Of a DNA stretch of 64,000 nucleotides, positions 36,030 to 44,899 are shown piece by piece. Both the position numbers and the translations under genes were made by a program. Source of the DNA: Ferruginibacter sp. (GTDB lineage Bacteria; Bacteroidota; Bacteroidia; Chitinophagales; Chitinophagaceae); assembly GCA_019638635.1 (NCBI GenBank), contig JAHBTM010000001.1:1-64000 (forward strand), given 5' to 3'. Below the pieces are notes generated by a model, which saw only the letters and a list, made by a program, of their open reading frames with translations, searched no databases and had not been told where the DNA came from. Each line of letters starts with the position of its first letter. The stretch's first letter is position 1.

Positions 36030-37253
36030 TTAATGATTCCCTACATCCGATAAATAAAAATACTCACCCTTGGTTTTTTCCAATGCTTTGGAAATTCGTT
36101 CAAAATTTTCTTTGTCTGGCTTTAAGTTGATGTACTTATCCACTATTCTTCTATGCTTGTAAATAATGAATGTATTCTCCACATCCGGATTGATACGATT
36201 CAATACCGCCTCAGTATGTGTATCGGAAAAAGAAGGCACATACGTTAGTGCTGTGCGCTGAATATTTAACTCTTTTCCCAGTGCTTCTAAAAGTTGTTGG
36301 CGATTTTCTTTGCTGTACTGAATGCTATTGCCATACACAAAATAAACTTTAAGGTATTGTGCGCGTTGAATACTTTCTTCTTCAAGAAAAAGTAGCCATC
36401 GTTTGATATCATCCCACTTTGGATGATTACCGATGAATAGAATGATGCCATGATACCTCCCATATTTGCAAACCGGACATGTGTTTTTTCCTTTATCAGG
36501 ACCATAGGCGTGATACGGAATAAATGACGGTTGATCTTCACCAATGGAAAGGCCTGATGAAGTTTCTTTCGAATCATCCTTGGGATAATCCGGAATGTTT
36601 AACCCCAGTATGATATCTCTTTCTCCTACATGAATTGAATCCTTGACTAATAATCTAACAACTCCACTTCCGCCTCTGTTTTTAAATTTTTTTCTTACGG
36701 CCGTTGTTAATAATCGATCATCATCAAAAACAATATCATCCAAATAATATTCACTTAATCCATTGGGCTCTTTTACGGTTAAATGAATATGTGCCGGTTC
36801 ATCATGTGTAGGATAAGCCCTGGCGGATAGTGTATATATTTTATACTGCCCATTATGGTCTGATTGTACCCAACCTCTTAAATACCCATGTGTTTGTCCT
36901 TGTGCATTCGGTTCCATACTCCTGGGTTCTGTGTGGCGATGTATATATCGTCCCGATGGGGTTGTGTGATAATAATATATAAGCACATTGGGTACGGGCG
37001 TTTTACCATCTTTCCGAAATACCGTTCCGGTGATTAATAATTTTTGCCCGTTTTCATGAAAACCGGCACTGGTGTCTATAGCACTTAACACCCTGGGCAT
37101 GCCATAGTATGTAAATGCATTGTTTTCAAAATCACCTCCAACCTGCATGCTTTGAGATGGAGCGTTTGGATTTGACGCGCTTTGCTGAGCGTTACAGGTT
37201 GAAAATGTTATCCCTGTTAAAAACAGGGCAATCGCGAGAAGACTGCTTTTCAT
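36030..37253 (-). CDS. Secreted intradiol-dioxygenase-like protein fused to a thioredoxin-like domain
   Basis: A 407-residue protein, start chosen at MKSSLLAIALFL (37253), which gives a signal peptide with Cys20; the ATG at 37379 would bury it. Residues ~70-200 match the intradiol ring-cleavage dioxygenase fold: TGTVFRKDGKTPVPNVLIYYYHT, YLRGWVQSDHNGQYKIYTL and AYPTHDEPAHIHLTV. His155 and His157 and Tyr147 are candidate iron ligands. A second domain from ~245 contains a CPVC motif (259-262) with KYGRYHGIILFIGNHPKWDD, resembling a thioredoxin-like fold. Intradiol enzymes are usually cytosolic, so a secreted fusion is odd. A LytTR regulator gene lies immediately upstream. Confidence 0.75.
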   Translation of the reverse strand: MKSSLLAIALFLTGITFSTCNAQQSASNPNAPSQSMQVGGDFENNAFTYYGMPRVLSAIDTSAGFHENGQKLLITGTVFRKDGKTPVPNVLIYYYHTTPSGRYIHRHTEPRSMEPNAQGQTHGYLRGWVQSDHNGQYKIYTLSARAYPTHDEPAHIHLTVKEPNGLSEYYLDDIVFDDDRLLTTAVRKKFKNRGGSGVVRLLVKDSIHVGERDIILGLNIPDYPKDDSKETSSGLSIGEDQPSFIPYHAYGPDKGKNTCPVCKYGRYHGIILFIGNHPKWDDIKRWLLFLEEESIQRAQYLKVYFVYGNSIQYSKENRQQLLEALGKELNIQRTALTYVPSFSDTHTEAVLNRINPDVENTFIIYKHRRIVDKYINLKPDKENFERISKALEKTKGEYFYLSDVGNH

Positions 37254-37386
37254 TATTTGAAATTTTTTTAAATCAGGAAGCCAATGGTGTTCCGATGTAT
37301 TATGTATGGTTATGTTAAAACCAGATACGTCAAAAATAAATCGTAACCCAATCCTAATCCAAGCCAAATGAAGCAACACGTGTGAT

Positions 37387-38232
37387 TTATATAGTCAAAC
37401 GATGACCTCCAGTCCATATATCTTTAAACGCTTTCGAGTAATTTCGGCTCAACCGTATTTGTGTACCGTTGATAAGGTTGATATCATAATCTCCATTTAA
37501 TCTGGATTGAAATGATTGAACGGAACGGATATTCACGATGTAAGATTTGTGTACCCTTACGAATGTGTTTGGGTCTAACTGCGGCATTAAAGACTTTAAG
37601 GATTCCTTGTACAGATATTTTCTTTCGTTGATATGTAGCTGAACATATGGTGAGCTGGCAGAAATATATAAAATCTCATTTGTTAATACAGGGATTCGTT
37701 TGCTCCCTTCTGTAATCCAAATGGTTTCTGTATGCATGTTTTCCCTCATAGGATTTTTATGGAATGCTACAGGAGGTTGTCTCTGGGTTCGTATGGGGTT
37801 GGTTTTTACAAAATATCCTACGGAAGCTGCAAATACAACCAAGTCAACCATTATGTATTCGTTGAATCCATATTCAAAGGTTTGCCAAAAATGAAACGTA
37901 TGGGGGTAAAAAAAATAAGAAAAAACCCATACCGTAGCGGGATACGTTAGTTGGTGTATAAGGATAGAAATCAATAGAACAGGAAGTAAACAATATTTGT
38001 ATGGACAGCGCTTAAAGATTTCCTGTTGTAAATAAATGATTGGAATAAACAACCACCAGAATGAGCTGAATAGAAATGATTCAGTAACATAAAATGTATA
38101 GTTTTTAAACATGGATTCTGCATAATCCACACTTAACGTGAGCACAATGGATGTCAGCAAGCTAATGACACACCACTTTGTGTTCAACGAAACTACATTT
38201 GATTGTTGTATATGGGGATGGCTTTCAGTCAT
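37387..38232 (-). CDS. Membrane-bound LytTR transcriptional regulator
   Basis: A 281-residue protein with an N-terminal membrane part of about four hydrophobic helices (CVISLLTSIVLTLSVDYA, FLFSSFWWLFIPIIYL, YCLLPVLLISILIHQLT, DLVVFAASVGYFV). The C-terminal LytTR DNA-binding domain covers ~175-280 (IPVLTNEILYISASSPYVQLHINERKYLYKESLKSL ... FVRVHKSYIVNIRSVQSF). There is no receiver domain, so it probably responds through the membrane part itself. It is just upstream of the dioxygenase-thioredoxin-like gene on the same strand and may regulate it. Confidence 0.88.
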   Translation of the reverse strand: MTESHPHIQQSNVVSLNTKWCVISLLTSIVLTLSVDYAESMFKNYTFYVTESFLFSSFWWLFIPIIYLQQEIFKRCPYKYCLLPVLLISILIHQLTYPATVWVFSYFFYPHTFHFWQTFEYGFNEYIMVDLVVFAASVGYFVKTNPIRTQRQPPVAFHKNPMRENMHTETIWITEGSKRIPVLTNEILYISASSPYVQLHINERKYLYKESLKSLMPQLDPNTFVRVHKSYIVNIRSVQSFQSRLNGDYDINLINGTQIRLSRNYSKAFKDIWTGGHRLTI

Positions 38233-38361
38233 AACCTTACTTTGCGAATGTTAATTAAACAATTGAATTTTACTGTCTACGTAATTTTTTCCAACAAACA
38301 TTATCTATCCTTCCGGATGCTAAATGCAAATAACCTTACTCACAAATTAAACATCTCCTTC

Positions 38362-39387
38362 TTATTGCGTTGTAACTTTTCTTAAAAAACTTAGCGATCT
38401 GTTTAATGCCCATTGACCGGCTTCTGAATCCAGATTAAACTGATATTCATGTGGCAACACCGGAGATTGCTGCTGAGGAAAAAACAAAGTGTCTGTATAC
38501 ACATTCATTTCAGTTAACTTTTTTGCTAAGTGTAACGATTGATTCAATAGCGGATCGCCGTTTCCGGCAGAAATAAAACAAGGGGCAAAGGTTGAATCCA
38601 TATACCGGGTAACAGAAACTGTTTTCATTGCCGGAACCTGTTTAAAATCCTTTTTTCCACTGTATGCCCAGGTTACGGTTCTCATAAAACCAGCAAACTC
38701 ACCTTTCGTGTTTAATTCATCTATATTATAAATACCGCAGTATAGCAACATCCCTACGAGGTGCTCCTTTTGTATGGATGGGTTCAATTGTAACAATGTG
38801 GCATATTGCGGGTTGTATATACAATTCCCTGTTTGCGCTGCTATCAACGATCCGCCCGAATCTCCGGCTAATACAACCTTGGTGGTGTCTATGTAATATT
38901 GTGATGCTTGCTTTATAAGGAATGCCAAGGATGCGTTCGCCTGATGAACCGGTTTGGGATACTTTGCTTCCGGTGCAATGGTATAATCGATTGATGCCAC
39001 AACAAAACCTTTAGACGCTAAAATTTTACAATAGTTTTCTACCTGATTTTTGTTACCTGAAATCAGCCCTCCGCCATGTATCCATATTATTAGCGGAAGT
39101 GTGTTTTGTGTATTTTCTATGGAAGAAGGAAAGTGAATATCTAATTTTGAATCCTTATCCTTTGCATCATAAGATATATCATGAATTGAACGTACATTTT
39201 CAGGAACATGTTTTTCGAGTTGCTTGTTTACTTTTTCTGCTTCCTTATTAAAGGCATATCTGATCAGTAAAGTGGATGGCCAGGGAGATAGTTTAAACCA
39301 GAGAAAGCAGATTCCGGTGAGTATCAAAAGAAATATACTCAAACGAATAAGTATTCTTTTAACTTTCTTACGGTTGTGTGATTTCAT
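38362..39387 (-). CDS. Alpha/beta hydrolase (esterase/lipase, HSL-like)
   Basis: A 341-residue protein with an N-terminal membrane anchor or signal (RLSIFLLILTGICFLWFKL). The oxyanion motif is IWIHGGGLISG, the nucleophile Ser is in AGDSGGSLIA, and the acid and His are probably in AGNGDPLLN and LPHEYQF. This is the hormone-sensitive-lipase-like (BD-FAE) layout. Likely a secreted or envelope-bound esterase; substrate unknown. Single gene on the minus strand. Confidence 0.88.
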   Translation of the reverse strand: MKSHNRKKVKRILIRLSIFLLILTGICFLWFKLSPWPSTLLIRYAFNKEAEKVNKQLEKHVPENVRSIHDISYDAKDKDSKLDIHFPSSIENTQNTLPLIIWIHGGGLISGNKNQVENYCKILASKGFVVASIDYTIAPEAKYPKPVHQANASLAFLIKQASQYYIDTTKVVLAGDSGGSLIAAQTGNCIYNPQYATLLQLNPSIQKEHLVGMLLYCGIYNIDELNTKGEFAGFMRTVTWAYSGKKDFKQVPAMKTVSVTRYMDSTFAPCFISAGNGDPLLNQSLHLAKKLTEMNVYTDTLFFPQQQSPVLPHEYQFNLDSEAGQWALNRSLSFLRKVTTQ

Positions 39388-39536
39388 ATTTACATTTTGA
39401 ATCTAGCACATTGATGTGGCTTCATTTAAAATCCGGATATAGGGTTTTCAAATTTCATGCTGTTCAGCAAAACATGGTATCCTCTGTACCATACGCCCAT
39501 ATTCCTCGTCATATATCTTTTGCATTTGGTTATACG

Positions 39537-40043
39537 TTAATCAATCGCCCGTATGTTTTTAGGGTAATCAAAAAAAAGAAACTCCCGGTGTGTGTGTTCA
39601 AAATCAACCCAGCGATTACAACCGGCTTGCACCGCAAAAATGCCGCAGGTGGGCAGGTTGTCGATATACACTTTTTCAGTCATGCTGTTGGCCAACTCTG
39701 TCAATCCCGGGTTGTGTCCAAACAGGGCTACGCTATCAAACGCATCGTTCAACCAACTGATTACCGTCCATAATGTGCTGATGGGCGCATGGTACAATTC
39801 ATTTACAAAGGTGATGTCGCCCGAAGGAAAACCTAATGTGGATGCAAAAACTTCAGCTGTTGTTTTGGCGCGTATCGCCGGTGAAGAAACAATCCCCCCG
39901 GGTTTGATTCCGCGTTGCTTCAAACGATTGGCCATCATCGGTGCATCCTGCCGGCCGCGTGCATTCAGGGTACGTTCAAAATCAGATAAGAAATGATCCG
40001 CCCAACTGCTTTTTGCATGCCGGATGATGTATATCGTTTTCAT
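39537..40043 (-). CDS. SixA-like histidine phosphatase
   Basis: A 168-residue phosphoglycerate-mutase-fold enzyme: the phosphate-accepting His is in IYIIRHAKSSWADHFLSDFERTLNARGRQDAPMMANRL, the second His in ALFGHNPGLTEL, and SPAIRAKTTAEVFA supplies the basic pocket. SixA proteins remove phosphate from histidine-phosphorylated proteins. A stand-alone gene, complete at both ends. Confidence 0.92.
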   Translation of the reverse strand: MKTIYIIRHAKSSWADHFLSDFERTLNARGRQDAPMMANRLKQRGIKPGGIVSSPAIRAKTTAEVFASTLGFPSGDITFVNELYHAPISTLWTVISWLNDAFDSVALFGHNPGLTELANSMTEKVYIDNLPTCGIFAVQAGCNRWVDFEHTHREFLFFDYPKNIRAID

Positions 40044-40091
40044 ACCTTAAATTTATGCTTTAGTATCTGAATCACCTTCAAGTTTTCCTTT

Positions 40092-40433
40092 ATGAAATTC
40101 AAAATTTTAGTGGCCGTATGCAGCGGCGTTTTATTTTTTACGTATTGTACTTCTTCAAAAAAAGCTACCGGGAGTGCGCAAACCGTTTTTTACGCCACAC
40201 ATATTCAACCTATTGTGAATGTTCAGTGTAGCCCTTGCCATTTCCCATCGAGAGACGGAAAAAAATCATCCCTCGAAACGTATGATGATGTTTCCATGAA
40301 TATTAATGAAATCATCCGCCGGATTGAATTGTATCCCGGAACCAAAGGTTTTATGCCCATGAAAAAGCCTCGTTTAAGCGACAGTACCATCGCCTTGTTT
40401 AAAACTTGGAAGGCAGAAGGCTTGGGCAAATAA
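40092..40433 (+). CDS. Small haem-motif (c-type cytochrome-like) lipoprotein
   Basis: A 113-residue lipoprotein (lipobox FFTYC, Cys19) with one CSPCH haem-binding motif and the typical DVSMNINEIIRRIELYPGTKGFMPMKKPRLSDSTIALFKTWKAEGLG ending, where a methionine may be the sixth ligand. It belongs to the same family as the two cytochrome-like proteins at 18208-19267 but is 21 kb away. An SRPBCC gene follows 43 nt downstream. Confidence 0.82.
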   Translation: MKFKILVAVCSGVLFFTYCTSSKKATGSAQTVFYATHIQPIVNVQCSPCHFPSRDGKKSSLETYDDVSMNINEIIRRIELYPGTKGFMPMKKPRLSDSTIALFKTWKAEGLGK

Positions 40434-40476
40434 AGTTGATGGGAAACATTAAAGTGTACATACAAAATTTTCGTTT

Positions 40477-40914
40477 ATGCAATACCGTGAGCAGATTATC
40501 ATTGAAAAGCCGATTCAGGAAGTTGTGAAGCATTTTTCCAATCCGGATACATATGCAGAGTGGATGGATGGATTTGTGAAGATGGAACCGTTGAGTGGCG
40601 AACCCGGAAAAGCCGGTTCTAAAACCCACTTTGTATTCAAAATGGGTAAAAGGGAAATGACCATGCTCGAAACCATTATTGAAAACAATTTACCTCATTC
40701 GTTTAAAGTAACTTTCGAAGCGAAGGGCGTGTTTAATACCGTAGTCAGTCGGTTTGAAGCTCAATCCGCCAGTGCTACGTTGTACATCAATGACCAGGAT
40801 TTTCGTTTCAGCGGATTCATGAAAATAATCGCCTGGCTGATGCCGGGTGCTTTTAAAAAGCAATCAAGAAAATTTTTGGAAGATTTTAAAGCCTTTGTAG
40901 AAAGGCAACCCTGA
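40477..40914 (+). CDS. SRPBCC (START-like) family protein
   Basis: A 145-residue soluble protein with the polyketide-cyclase/START-like pattern: MQYREQIIIEKPIQEVVKHFSNPDTYAEWMDGFVKMEPLSGEPGKAGSKTHFVF, with a C-terminal long helix (KQSRKFLEDFKAFVERQ). Members bind hydrophobic ligands. It follows the cytochrome-like gene and is convergent with the next gene. Confidence 0.85.
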   Translation: MQYREQIIIEKPIQEVVKHFSNPDTYAEWMDGFVKMEPLSGEPGKAGSKTHFVFKMGKREMTMLETIIENNLPHSFKVTFEAKGVFNTVVSRFEAQSASATLYINDQDFRFSGFMKIIAWLMPGAFKKQSRKFLEDFKAFVERQP

Positions 40915-40919
40915 ATTGA

Positions 40920-41210
40920 TTAATCCATCCTTTCACCCTGCTCATTGAAAATCGCTATGTGTGTTTGGCCATTTTGTGTAAACTGCACGCGATACAAATT
41001 GTCTTTTTTATACCATTGGGCAGAGGTTACGCCGGAAAAACTGTTTGAAAAACTCAAACGTACGGTATCGGGTACACGCTTTACCTTTTTCCCTTTCAAG
41101 GCAGGATGAGTGGTGAACGAGTGTTTGGCCGGCTCCTTGGGGGTTTGGTTTTGGGCACATACCGTGTGGGCTCCCATCCACAAAGCCATAATCAGTAAAA
41201 TATGTTTCAT
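40920..41210 (-). CDS. Small secreted protein, PepSY-like
   Basis: A 96-residue protein with a signal peptide (ending AHTVCAQ), followed by SFSNSFSGVTSAQWYKKDNLYRVQFTQNGQTHIAIFNEQGERMD. This matches the short PepSY-like repeat common in Bacteroidota periplasmic proteins (FPxAxxVxWxKxxxxYxVxFxxxGxxxxAxFxxxGxxxE). Function unknown. It is convergent with the SRPBCC gene. Confidence 0.75.
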   Translation of the reverse strand: MKHILLIMALWMGAHTVCAQNQTPKEPAKHSFTTHPALKGKKVKRVPDTVRLSFSNSFSGVTSAQWYKKDNLYRVQFTQNGQTHIAIFNEQGERMD

Positions 41211-41378
41211 ACTTCCTTTGTGATGCTATAAAGTTAACACCATTCTTTGATGGATAATACATGCATTCTCATTTTTTTATATCTGTCGTGGGTTATGGAT
41301 AAATGTGTCCTTCATCAACCTCCTGCATCATACATGCTGATAAAATGTGAAACTGTGAGTGGTCTGTTTGTTTTGAGC

Positions 41379-41386
41379 TAATTTTG
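41379..41386 (+). promoter_or_regulatory. -7 promoter element of the DUF3817 operon
   Basis: TAATTTTG fits TAnnTTTG and lies 17 nt before the ATG at 41403. Confidence 0.6.
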
Positions 41387-41402
41387 GCGCAACTTAATCA
41401 TC

Positions 41403-41705
41403 ATGACAGACCACAGCACATTAAAATGGTTCAGGGCAACGGCCATTATTGAAGGTATTTCTTACATTGTATTGGTATTTATTGCCATGCCTATGAAATA
41501 CTGGGGCGGCATGGATTGGGCCGTGCGCTACACCGGATCGGCGCATGGCGCTTTGTTTGTACTCTATTGTATTTTACTTTTAATGGTGTGGAAGCAGTAT
41601 AAATGGACGTTCGGAGAGGCAACCGTTGCTTTCCTCTTATCACTCGTACCGTTTGGAACCTTCTTTCTGGATAAGAAACTTAAACGCATGTTACAAATAC
41701 AATAA
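41403..41705 (+). CDS. DUF3817 membrane protein
   Basis: A 100-residue protein with three hydrophobic segments (FRATAIIEGISYIVLVFIAMPMKYWGG, GSAHGALFVLYCILLLMVW, ATVAFLLSLVPFGTFFLDKKLK). The words EG(I/V)SY and SAHG...FLDKKL are characteristic of DUF3817. Function unknown. It is followed 8 nt later by a DUF1801 gene and then an S1/P1 nuclease gene, a likely operon. Confidence 0.88.
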   Translation: MTDHSTLKWFRATAIIEGISYIVLVFIAMPMKYWGGMDWAVRYTGSAHGALFVLYCILLLMVWKQYKWTFGEATVAFLLSLVPFGTFFLDKKLKRMLQIQ

Positions 41706-41712
41706 GTTGCGT

Positions 41713-42168
41713 ATGCAAAGTAAAGCCCCCACAGTAGCTGATTACCTGAAAGAAATAGATCCTTCTAAAAAGGAAGCATTCTCCACACTTCGGGAAACCA
41801 TTTTAAAAAACATTCCCAAAGGTTTTGAAGAAACCATGGCATATGGAATGATAGGATACGTAGTACCACACAATCTCTATCCGGCAGGTTACCACTGTAA
41901 ACCCCAAGAACCGCTGCCATTTGCATCAATCGCTGCACAAAAAAATTTCATCGCCCTCTACCACATGGGCGTGTATGCCAATAAAAATTTACTGGAATGG
42001 TTTATTGAAAACTATCAAAAAATTACCGGCAAAAATCCTGACATGGGTAAGAGTTGTATTCGATTTAAGAAAACGGATTCTATTCCGTTTGAACTCATCG
42101 GTCAGCTCATGAAAAAAATGACAGTGAAGCAATGGGTGGATGTATATGAACAACAATTTAAACGTTAA
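41713..42168 (+). CDS. DUF1801 (YdhG-like) protein
   Basis: A 151-residue cytosolic protein starting at ATG 41713 (MQSKAPTVADYLKEIDPSKKEAFSTLRETILKNIPKGFEETMAYGM); the longer in-frame ATG at 41626 lies within the upstream gene. The motifs FASIAAQKNFIALYHMG and GKSCIRFKK are typical of DUF1801. These SufE-shaped or iron-chaperone-like proteins have no firmly established role. It is centrally placed in a three-gene plus-strand unit. Confidence 0.9.
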   Translation: MQSKAPTVADYLKEIDPSKKEAFSTLRETILKNIPKGFEETMAYGMIGYVVPHNLYPAGYHCKPQEPLPFASIAAQKNFIALYHMGVYANKNLLEWFIENYQKITGKNPDMGKSCIRFKKTDSIPFELIGQLMKKMTVKQWVDVYEQQFKR

Positions 42169-42173
42169 GCCGT

Positions 42174-42974
42174 ATGAAAAAGTTTCACACTGTACTCATA
42201 ACCGTAAGTATGTGTTGGATGTTTGCAGGCATTACCAAAGATGTGCGGGCATGGGGAATGCAGGGGCATCGCATAGTGGGTGAAATTGCCGAACAACATT
42301 TAACTCCTAAGGCAAAGAAAAACATTCGCCGCATTTTAGGAAATGAATCGGTTGCCATGTGCAGTAACTGGGCTGATTTTATTAAATCGAATCCACAGTA
42401 CGATTCGCTGGATAGATCGCACTATATCAACTTTAAGCCGGGCATGACGTTATATGAGTTCAACCGCAACTTGCTTCAGGATTCCGGACAAAATGCATAC
42501 AACTCCATTGTATATTTAAGCAACGCACTTAAAAATCCGACACTGTCTGATTCTCTTAAGAGAGATTACCTCAAACTGCTGATTCATTTTGTGGGAGATG
42601 TGCATCAACCTTTACATACCGGCCGTCCCGAAGATCGCGGAGGCAACCGTATAACGGTATTTTGGTTTGATGAACAGGTAAACCTGCATCAGGTGTGGGA
42701 TGACAAGCTGATTCAATATCAAAAGCTAAGCTATACGGAATATGTGCAATGGATAAACCATGCTACACGGGCACAAATACATCAGTGGATGAAGCAACCC
42801 ATTTCTGTTTGGCTGTATGAATCATACGAACTGGCAACCAATATTTACAATCAAACACCGGCGCAATCCAAACTGAAATACAAGTATAATTACGATTACG
42901 TGGAAGCGCTCAATAATCAGTTGCTGAAAGCAGGTATCCGGTTGGCCGGAATGCTCAATGAAATTTTTGGTTAA
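42174..42974 (+). CDS. S1/P1 family zinc nuclease
   Basis: A 266-residue secreted nuclease. The signal peptide ends at DVRA so that the mature protein begins with Trp (WGMQGHRIVGEIAEQHL), which in S1/P1 enzymes is itself a zinc ligand. Further ligands are in WADFIK, SHYINF, HFVGDVHQPLHTGRPEDRGGN and NLHQVWD. It cleaves single-stranded DNA and RNA outside the cytoplasm, supplying nucleotides or phosphate. Its last 4 bases overlap the end of the convergent amidophosphoribosyltransferase gene. Confidence 0.93.
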   Translation: MKKFHTVLITVSMCWMFAGITKDVRAWGMQGHRIVGEIAEQHLTPKAKKNIRRILGNESVAMCSNWADFIKSNPQYDSLDRSHYINFKPGMTLYEFNRNLLQDSGQNAYNSIVYLSNALKNPTLSDSLKRDYLKLLIHFVGDVHQPLHTGRPEDRGGNRITVFWFDEQVNLHQVWDDKLIQYQKLSYTEYVQWINHATRAQIHQWMKQPISVWLYESYELATNIYNQTPAQSKLKYKYNYDYVEALNNQLLKAGIRLAGMLNEIFG

Positions 42975-44818
42975 TATCCACGTACATTTTTTCCTTCCAT
43001 AAAATTGATGAAGGCTTTGTTGCAAACCCGGTTCCCGCCGGGTGTAGGATAGTTACCGGTAAAATACCAATCGCCGAGGTTACCCGGACAAGCCTCATGT
43101 AAGGATTCTATTTTTTGAAAAATAACGTCTACAGGAATCGACATTTCAGGTGGCGTAATCATTTGTGCAATTTTTCGGCTGATTTGCTCCAGACTAAAGG
43201 GTTTATAAATATTGCGCACCACATTCTCTGTATGCAACGCTCCTTCCAGTTCCAGTTTTTTGCAACGTTGTAATACATCGTGAAGCATAGAAGATTGTCC
43301 GGTTTCTTCCAGCAATTCCAATGCAGCCCGGAAGGCGATGAAGTCGCCCATCTTACTCATATCAATTCCGTAACAGTCGGGGTAACGTATTTGCGGAGAC
43401 GAAGAAACAATGATGATGCGTTTGGGTTGTAATCTTCCAAACATACGAATGATACTTTCGCGCAAAGTGGTACCACGTACAATACTATCATCAATCACCA
43501 CGAGGGTATCTTCACCCGGACGAACCGTTCCGTACGTAATATCGTATACGTGTTGCACCATTTCGTTTCGACTTTCATCTTCCGTAATAAAGGTGCGTAA
43601 CTTTACATCTTTGATGGCAATTTTTTCAATCCGAATTTTTCGGTTAACCATCTCCGTTAGTTTTGCTTCATCCACTTCACTGCCCCAACTTAAAATGCGG
43701 TTTACCTTTATTTGATTGAGATAATCTTCTGCGCCTTTTATCATTCCATAAAATGCCGTTTCCGCGGTATTGGGAATGAAAGAAAAGATGGTGTTTTTTA
43801 AATCATAGTCCACCGCTTCCAATACCGTACTGCTGAGGTGGTAGCCGAGTGCTTTGCGTTCTTTGTATATCTTTTCGTCGCTTCCGCGGCTAAAATAAAT
43901 GCGTTCGAAACTACAGGCTTTGCGTTCCTGTTCAGGAATCACCCGCGTTACTTTGCATGAGCCGTTCGCCAGCACAATCAATGCTTCGCCGGGCATGAGT
44001 TCTTTCACTTCGTTTTCGCCGAGGTTAAAGGCGGTGCGAATGGCAGCTCTCTCACTCGCGGCCACTACCACTTCCTCGTTGATGAAATAATAGGCCGGAC
44101 GAATACCGTGGGCATCGCGTACTGCAAAAGCATCGCCATTGCCTAATATACCGGCTACATGAAATCCTCCATCGAATAACGGCACGGTAGATTTCAGGAT
44201 ATTTTCGAGGTCCGGTTGATTGGGATTTTTTTCATCTTCTTTTACGAGGTAATGATAAAACACTTCGAGCATGGCGGCCAGATCACTGGAGCGTTCAAAA
44301 TGATCCGGTTGAATCTGCATCATCGCAAACAGCTCTTCGGTATTCACGAGGTTGAAGTTTCCGGCCAGCGCAATGTTGCGTGATGGAATGGTATTTTTTT
44401 TCACAAAAGGATGGCAATATGCTACATCATTTTTGCCTTGGGTTCCGTATCGAAGATGGCCCAGCAGCACTTCTCCCATGGCGGGTATGTGCCCTTTCAT
44501 TAAGCCGGGATGGTGTTTAATTCCGGGTTGGTCTCTTTCAATGTGGTTGATTTCTTTCCATATGCCGGAAAAAATATCGGCCATGGGTTGTTTATCTACA
44601 CTGCGGGTACGATACATGAAGGGGTATCCGGGTTCGGTATGCAATTTCACCGTGGCTATACCGGCTCCGTCTTGCCCCCGGTTGTGCTGCTTCTCCATCA
44701 ACAGATAGAGTTTGCTCAACCCATACAGGACCGTTTGATAACGTTGTTGGAAATAACTGAACGGTTTTCTTAATCGGATAAAGGCGAGTCCGCACTCATG
44801 TTTAATCGCATCGCTCAT
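42971..44818 (-). CDS. purF: Amidophosphoribosyltransferase (long Bacteroidota form)
   Basis: A 615-residue enzyme making phosphoribosylamine from PRPP and glutamine in purine synthesis. The N-terminal nucleophile would be Cys9 (MSDAIKHECGLAF), exposed after removal of an eight-residue propeptide. The glutaminase part shows KQHNRGQDGAGIA and GHLRYGTQG, and the phosphoribosyltransferase loop is TLVVIDDSIVRGTTLRESIIRM. It is about 110 residues longer than the classical enzyme, with insertions in the glutaminase domain and an extended C-terminus (NLGDWYFTGNYPTPGGNRVCNKAF). A TAACTTTG promoter element lies on the minus strand just upstream. Confidence 0.9.
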   Translation of the reverse strand: MSDAIKHECGLAFIRLRKPFSYFQQRYQTVLYGLSKLYLLMEKQHNRGQDGAGIATVKLHTEPGYPFMYRTRSVDKQPMADIFSGIWKEINHIERDQPGIKHHPGLMKGHIPAMGEVLLGHLRYGTQGKNDVAYCHPFVKKNTIPSRNIALAGNFNLVNTEELFAMMQIQPDHFERSSDLAAMLEVFYHYLVKEDEKNPNQPDLENILKSTVPLFDGGFHVAGILGNGDAFAVRDAHGIRPAYYFINEEVVVAASERAAIRTAFNLGENEVKELMPGEALIVLANGSCKVTRVIPEQERKACSFERIYFSRGSDEKIYKERKALGYHLSSTVLEAVDYDLKNTIFSFIPNTAETAFYGMIKGAEDYLNQIKVNRILSWGSEVDEAKLTEMVNRKIRIEKIAIKDVKLRTFITEDESRNEMVQHVYDITYGTVRPGEDTLVVIDDSIVRGTTLRESIIRMFGRLQPKRIIIVSSSPQIRYPDCYGIDMSKMGDFIAFRAALELLEETGQSSMLHDVLQRCKKLELEGALHTENVVRNIYKPFSLEQISRKIAQMITPPEMSIPVDVIFQKIESLHEACPGNLGDWYFTGNYPTPGGNRVCNKAFINFMEGKNVRGY

Positions 44819-44837
44819 GGATAAAGCTATTGAGTGG

Positions 44838-44845
44838 CAAAGTTA
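44838..44845 (-). promoter_or_regulatory. -7 promoter element of purF
   Basis: The minus strand reads TAACTTTG, fitting TAnnTTTG, 19 nt from the ATG. Confidence 0.55.
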
Positions 44846-44899
44846 ATTAAACGCCATCAGCTTTTGGGGCGAAAAAAGAGAGGTGGTTCCGTGTTCCGA

